Shown here: positions 60,073 to 64,000 of the stretch, one piece after another | Position numbering within the stretch: position 1 is the stretch's first letter | How the letters are laid out: each line of letters opens with the position of its first letter | Assembly (NCBI RefSeq): GCF_001865015.1 | Contig: NZ_MJGV01000046.1 | Coordinates: 111,479-175,478 of the forward strand | Length of the DNA: 64,000 nt | Source: Curtobacterium sp. MMLR14_010 | Lineage (GTDB): Bacteria > Actinomycetota > Actinomycetes > Actinomycetales > Microbacteriaceae | Direction of reading: 5' to 3' | Translations under genes and position numbers: made by a program | Notes under the pieces: model-generated | Database searches by the model: none | What the model saw: the letters and a program-made list of their open reading frames with translations, nothing else | What the model was told of the DNA's origin: nothing

Positions 60073-62169
60073 TCAGGACGCTGCTGCGATGGTTTCCTTC
60101 GCGGCGGCGAGGACGTGCTCCGTGGTGAAGCCGAACTCGTCGTACAGCTTCTGGTAGTCGGCCGAGGCACCGAAGTGCTCGATCGACACGCTGCGGCCGG
60201 CGTCGCCGACGACGTCGCGCCAGCTCATGCCGATGCCGGCCTCGACCGAGACGCGGGCCTTGATCGAGGCGGGGAGGACCGACTCGCGGTAGGCCTCGTC
60301 CTGCGCGAAGAACCACTCGAGCGACGGAGCCGACACGACGCGGGCGTTGATGCCCTCGCCCTTGAGCTGCTCGCGGGCGTCGAGCGCGATCTGGACCTCG
60401 GAGCCGGAGCCGATGAGGATGACGTCCGGGGTGCCGTTCGGCGCCTCGGCGAGCACGTACGCGCCCTTCGCGACGTTCGCGGCGGACGCGAGCGTCTCAC
60501 CGGAGGCGTCGCCCTCGCCACGCTCGAACACCGGGAGGTTCTGGCGGCTGAGCGCCAGACCGGCCGGGCGGTCGGTGTGCTTGAGGATGGTCAGCCAGGC
60601 GTGCGCGACCTCGTTGGCGTCGGCCGGACGGACGACGTCGAGACCCGGGATCGCACGGAGGGCCGTGAGCTGCTCGATCGGCTGGTGCGTCGGGCCGTCC
60701 TCGCCGAGGGCGATGGAGTCGTGGGTCCAGACGTAGATCGCCGGCGCCTTCATGAGGGCGGCGAGACGGACTGCCGGACGCATGTAGTCGCTGAAGATCA
60801 GGAAGGTGCCACCGAACGGACGGGTGTTGCCGTGCAGCACGATGCCGTTGAGGATCGCGCCCATCGCGTGCTCGCGGATGCCGAAGTGCAGCACGCGGCC
60901 GAACGGGTCGGTGCTCCAGGTCGACGTCGAGGCCTCGGCCGGACCGAAGGACTTGGCGCCCTCGATCGTGGTGAGGTTCGACTCGGCGAGGTCGGCGGAC
61001 CCACCCCAGAACTCGGGCATGTGCGGCGCGATGGCGTTGATGACCTTGCCGGAGGCGGCGCGGGTCGAGACGGCCTTCTCGGTGCTGAACACCGGCAGCG
61101 CTGCCTCGAGGCCCTCGGGGAGCTCCTTGGCGTTCATCCGGTCGAACAGCGCCTTCTTGTCGGCGTTGGCCGCGGCCCACGCGTCGAAGGACTTCTGCCA
61201 CTCGGCGTGCTGGGCCTGGCCCTTGGCGACGGCGCCACGGGTGTACTCGAGGACCTCGGGGGCGACCTCGAAGGTCTTCTCGGTGTCGAAGCCGAGGACC
61301 TCCTTCAGGCCCTTGATCTCCTCGGCGCCGAGCGCGGAGCCGTGGATCTTGCCGGAGTTCTGCTTGGTCGGCGACGGCCAGCCGATGATCGTCTTCAGGA
61401 CGATGAGCGACGGCTGGTCGGTGACCTGCTGGGCGGCCTCGACGGCGGCGTGGAGTGCCTCGACGTCCTCGGAGTACTCGCCGGTCTTCTTCCAGTCGAC
61501 GGTCTGGACGTGCCAGCCGAGCGCCTCGTAGCGGTCGGCGACGCTCTCCGAGAAGGCGATGTCGGTGTTGTCCTCGATCGAGATCTGGTTCGAGTCGTAG
61601 AACGCGATGAGGTTGCCGAGCTGCTGACGCCCGGCGAGCGATGCGGCCTCGTTCGTCACGCCCTCCTGCATGTCGCCGTCGCCGGCGATCACGTAGGTGA
61701 AGTGGTCGAAGGGGGACTGGCCGGCCGGGGTCTCCGGGTCGAACAGGCCACGCTCGAAGCGCTGCGCGTAGGCGAAGCCGACCGAGGACGCGAAGCCCTG
61801 GCCGAGCGGACCGGTGGTGATCTCCACGCCGTCCGTGTGGCCGTACTCCGGGTGACCCGGCGTCTTCGAGCCCCACTTGCGGAGCTGCTGGAGGTCCTCG
61901 ATCTCGAGGCCGTAGCCGTGCAGGTAGAACTGCACGTACTGGAGGATGGACGCGTGACCCGCGGAGAGGATGAAGCGGTCGCGGCCGATCCAGGTGGAGT
62001 CGCTCGGGTCGCGGTGCATCACCTTCTGGAACAGCAGGTGTGCGAGCGGGGCGAGGCTCATCGCGGTGCCGGGGTGACCGTTGCCGGCCGCCTCGACGGA
62101 GTCGGCGGCGAGTACGCGCGCCGTGTCGACGGCCTTCTTGTCGATGGCGTCCCAGGTGAATTCAGCCAC
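60073..62169 (-). CDS. tkt: Transketolase
   Basis: Transfers two-carbon ketol units with thiamine diphosphate. At 698 residues it has H32 (GNGHPG), the ThDP/Mg motif GDGDMQEG (163-170), and the pyrimidine domain with [18 protein letters not shown] and [12 protein letters not shown] (complement of 62167-62169), with AAGAAGGG upstream, gives [14 protein letters not shown]. It is the promoter-proximal gene of the minus-strand pentose phosphate block and divergent from ctaB. Confidence 0.96.
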   Translation of the reverse strand: MAEFTWDAIDKKAVDTARVLAADSVEAAGNGHPGTAMSLAPLAHLLFQKVMHRDPSDSTWIGRDRFILSAGHASILQYVQFYLHGYGLEIEDLQQLRKWGSKTPGHPEYGHTDGVEITTGPLGQGFASSVGFAYAQRFERGLFDPETPAGQSPFDHFTYVIAGDGDMQEGVTNEAASLAGRQQLGNLIAFYDSNQISIEDNTDIAFSESVADRYEALGWHVQTVDWKKTGEYSEDVEALHAAVEAAQQVTDQPSLIVLKTIIGWPSPTKQNSGKIHGSALGAEEIKGLKEVLGFDTEKTFEVAPEVLEYTRGAVAKGQAQHAEWQKSFDAWAAANADKKALFDRMNAKELPEGLEAALPVFSTEKAVSTRAASGKVINAIAPHMPEFWGGSADLAESNLTTIEGAKSFGPAEASTSTWSTDPFGRVLHFGIREHAMGAILNGIVLHGNTRPFGGTFLIFSDYMRPAVRLAALMKAPAIYVWTHDSIALGEDGPTHQPIEQLTALRAIPGLDVVRPADANEVAHAWLTILKHTDRPAGLALSRQNLPVFERGEGDASGETLASAANVAKGAYVLAEAPNGTPDVILIGSGSEVQIALDAREQLKGEGINARVVSAPSLEWFFAQDEAYRESVLPASIKARVSVEAGIGMSWRDVVGDAGRSVSIEHFGASADYQKLYDEFGFTTEHVLAAAKETIAAAS

Positions 62170-62543
62170 TTGGATGTTGACCCTTCTTGATGCGACGTGT
62201 GCGAGGGCTCGTGCCACCGCACGGACATGGTGGCCACCCGGCGCCCCGTCAGGTCGCCGGTCAACGGCGGCCGACCGGCTCGTTCGCGGGCCGACGTCTT
62301 CGGGGCACACTGCGGATGGCCCCTCCAGCATAGTGAACCGGCACTCAGAAGGTGTCCAGGTCACCCCGACTGTTCACAACTCGGGCCGGAGGACGTCGCC
62401 GTGTCGGTCCGGTTCACCGCTCCGTCGGTGGCATCGCGTAAAGTGGGTCGCGACCCGTGGACATTCCGGGTCAGCGCACGCCCGGACGCCGAGGACGCCG
62501 TCCACCGAGTGTGCGAGCTGAAGCGACACAGACTGAGGTCCCC
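62170..62543. promoter_or_regulatory. Divergent tkt-ctaB intergenic region
   Basis: About 370 bases with no supported gene. On the minus strand TATGCT (complement of 62327-62332) is a candidate tkt -10 box, giving a leader of about 150 bases. On the plus strand TAAAGT (62439-62444) is a candidate ctaB -10 box. GAGG (about 62534) precedes the chosen TTG of ctaB. A haem- or redox-related operator would be plausible here, but none was recognised. Confidence 0.4.
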
Positions 62544-63482
62544 TTGCCGACTGCCACCGTGACCAGGCCCGACATCGAGCGACGCTCGACGCTGTCCCGC
62601 AAGGTCCGGGCGTACGTCTCGCTGACGAAGCCGCGCGTCATGGAACTGCTGCTCGTCACGACCGCCCCGACGATGTTCCTCGCCCAGCGCGGGGTGCCTG
62701 ACCTGTGGCTCGTGTTCTGGACGCTCCTCGGCGGTGCGATGTCGGCGGGTTCCGCGTCGGCCTTCAACTGCTACATCGACCGCGACATCGACCGCCTGAT
62801 GAAGCGCACCAGCACGCGCCCCCTCGTCACCGGGGAGCTCACGGACCGCCAGGCCCTGGTGTTCTCGTGGATCCTCGCCATCGGGTCCACGGCCGTCCTC
62901 GGCTTCCTGGTGAACTGGCTCGCCGCCGCGCTCAGCGTCGCCGCGATCCTCATCTACGTCTTCGTCTACACGCTGTGGCTCAAGCGCCGAACCCCGCAGA
63001 ACATCGTCTGGGGCGGGTCCGCCGGCTGCATGCCCGTGCTCATCGGCTGGGCCGCCGTCACCGGGTCGCTGACCTGGGCGCCGGTCATCCTCTTCATGGT
63101 GATCTTCCTCTGGACGCCGCCGCACTACTGGCCGCTGTCGATGAAGTACCGCGACGACTACGACGCCGCCGCCGTGCCGATGCTGGCCGTCGTCCGGGGC
63201 CGCACGGTCGTGGGGCTCCAGGTCGTGCTGTACGCCTGGGCGACGCTCGTCTGCTCGCTGCTGCTCATCCCCGTCGCCCACATGGGGCCGCTCTACACGG
63301 TGGTCGCCCTGGCTGGGGGCATCTGGTTCGTCGTCGAGTCGCACAAGCTCTACACGCGGGCCATCCAGCACGTCGAGCACGTGCAGCCGATGCGCGTCTT
63401 CCACAGCTCGATCACGTACCTGACGCTGCTGTTCATCGCCGTGGGCATCGACCCGCTGCTGCCGCAGGTGTTCAGCTTCTAG
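62544..63482 (+). CDS. ctaB: Protohaem IX farnesyltransferase (haem O synthase)
   Basis: Farnesylates haem B to haem O for cytochrome oxidase. A 312-residue UbiA-family membrane protein with about nine helices. The prenyl-diphosphate motif N75-D79-D83 lies in NCYIDRDID, with LTKPR (27-31), [25 protein letters not shown] and a second Asp-rich KYRDDYD. TTG 62544 (GAGG upstream) gives [18 protein letters not shown] 62457 would add 29 non-conserved residues and remains possible. Divergence from tkt is the standard actinobacterial arrangement. Confidence 0.93.
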   Translation: MPTATVTRPDIERRSTLSRKVRAYVSLTKPRVMELLLVTTAPTMFLAQRGVPDLWLVFWTLLGGAMSAGSASAFNCYIDRDIDRLMKRTSTRPLVTGELTDRQALVFSWILAIGSTAVLGFLVNWLAAALSVAAILIYVFVYTLWLKRRTPQNIVWGGSAGCMPVLIGWAAVTGSLTWAPVILFMVIFLWTPPHYWPLSMKYRDDYDAAAVPMLAVVRGRTVVGLQVVLYAWATLVCSLLLIPVAHMGPLYTVVALAGGIWFVVESHKLYTRAIQHVEHVQPMRVFHSSITYLTLLFIAVGIDPLLPQVFSF

Positions 63483-63525
63483 GCCGCTGGTCGGGCGGGC
63501 GGCGCGGCTCGCCTTCACGACTCAG

Positions 63526-63565
63526 AACGACAAGGTCGACGTCGTACGACGTCGACTTTGTCGTT
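63526..63565. repeat. 40-bp near-perfect palindrome after ctaB
   Basis: Arms 63526-63545 and 63546-63565 (20 bp each, no spacer, one G/A difference, which is a G-U pair in RNA). It begins AACGACAAGGTCGACGTCGT. It lies 44 bases beyond the ctaB stop and is followed by T, T, C. It could be a terminator or a protein-binding dyad. Confidence 0.6.
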
Positions 63566-63593
63566 TCCGGAGTGCGGGGCACCGGCGCCCCTT

Positions 63594-63639
63594 CCGGACG
63601 GGAGGCTCATGTCGGGCCCGCCCCGAGCCTCCCGTCCGG
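63594..63639. terminator. Hairpin downstream of ctaB (GGAGGC family)
   Basis: CCGGACGGGAGGCTC (63594-63608) pairs exactly with 63625-63639 over 15 bp, with a 16-base GC-rich loop. It is the second inverted repeat after ctaB, 28 bases beyond the 40-bp palindrome. Confidence 0.7.
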
Positions 63640-63685
63640 CAGGTGGTGGCGTTGCGGACCTCGTGGTGGTGCGGTGTGCGTCGGC

Positions 63686-63938
63686 GAGACGCCGGTGTCT
63701 CAGTGAGGCGCCGGTGTCTCGTCGGGACGTCGGGTCGGTGTCGTCCGAGACGCCGGCGTCTCGTTGAAACGCCTCGTAGATGATGTGCGAGACGCCGGTG
63801 TCTCGTCGGTACGCGGGATGGCTGTCATGCGAGACGCCGGTGTCTCGTTGAAACGCCTCGTCGATGGTGTGCGAGACGCCGGTGTGTTGTCGAAACGCCT
63901 CGTGCAGCTCGAGACGCCGCCGAAAACGGCGTCGTCTC
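63686..63938. repeat. 42-bp tandem repeat array built on GAGACGCCGGTGTCTC
   Basis: The near-palindrome GAGACGCCGGTGTCTC or a close variant starts at 63686, 63705, 63747, 63789, 63831 and 63873. The last five starts are exactly 42 bases apart. Between palindromes the units share GTTGAAACGCCTCGT (strongest at 63763, 63847 and, as TGTCGAAACGCCTCGT, 63889). At 63911-63938 a 12-bp hairpin with an AAAA loop replaces the unit, and GTGTCTC fragments continue to the window end. The stretch 63483-64000 has no gene that I can support; a minus-strand frame is open from the edge to a TGA at 63515-63517. Confidence 0.8.
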
Positions 63939-64000
63939 GGCCGCTCGGCGGTGTCTCGCGCAGACAGGGGTGTCTCGCGGGGAAGGCGTGGCGGTGTCTC

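Noticed and set aside
63558..63767. 69-codon plus-strand open frame after ctaB
   Set aside because: It begins inside the 40-bp palindrome and runs through a hairpin and the minisatellite. No ribosome binding site or recognisable sequence.
63686..63938. CRISPR-like array
   Set aside because: The repeats are 16-bp palindromes with related 26-bp linkers, not unique spacers, and there are no cas genes. It is a tandem minisatellite.

Overview
This window is a gene-dense chromosomal segment of a high-GC Gram-positive bacterium (Actinomycetota), most likely Microbacteriaceae and plausibly Curtobacterium or a close relative. The phylum call rests on WhiA, RbpA, OpcA and an ANTAR-type PdtaR, on a PriA without helicase motifs, and on a DNA polymerase I with a dead proofreading domain. 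Codon usage is very GC-rich and GTG/TTG starts are common. The genus is inference from general character and was not tested by any search. There are no rRNA genes, insertion sequences, phage genes or CRISPR arrays. About 55 protein genes and one tRNA were found, nearly all core metabolism.

Layout. 1-5.9 kb: end of metK, priA, a DUF4383 membrane protein, fmt-rsmB and an unknown gene. 5.9-14.3 kb: rpe, hisE-hisG-hisF-hisI, then trpE, two small uncharacterised membrane proteins, trpC-trpB-trpA, nearly all overlapping or closely packed; hisA, trpD, trpF and trpG are not here. 14.5-23.3 kb: lgt, gltB-gltD (ammonia assimilation) and pyk. 23.4-27 kb: a ferritin-like/VIT1 metal transporter, an HdeD-like membrane protein, tRNA-Leu(CAA) with a duplicated 3' end, pdtaR, a GNAT enzyme and a hotdog thioesterase. 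27-33.8 kb: polA, a DUF885 peptidase, rpsA and coaE. 33.8-39.1 kb, the most accessory part: a membrane-anchored alpha/beta hydrolase, an adenylate-forming ligase overlapping an acyltransferase-3 membrane protein, and an MFS transporter. 39.2-53.5 kb: uvrB-SDR-uvrA-uvrC (excision repair), rapZ-whiA, gapA-pgk-tpiA (lower glycolysis), secG and rbpA. 53.8-62.2 kb, minus strand: tkt-tal-pgi-zwf-opcA-pgl, a complete oxidative plus non-oxidative pentose phosphate operon, divergent from ctaB (haem O synthase).

The structure not explained by genes is in the DNA between them. First, a family of intergenic hairpins shares GGAGGC/GCCTCC arms (four share GGAGGCCCGGTGC), and half copies lie inside the fmt and uvrC reading frames. 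Second, a recurrent TANNNT hexamer sits 5-8 nt before the start codon of nine genes, which predicts leaderless transcripts. Third, a tandem array of five 42-bp units, each opening with the near-palindrome GAGACGCCGGTGTCTC, runs toward the right edge of the window. Fourth, the 3' end of the tRNA-Leu gene is partially duplicated, as at an integration site. I found no clearly new defence or mobile system. The ligase/acyltransferase pair and the hairpin family are the best candidates for undescribed biology.
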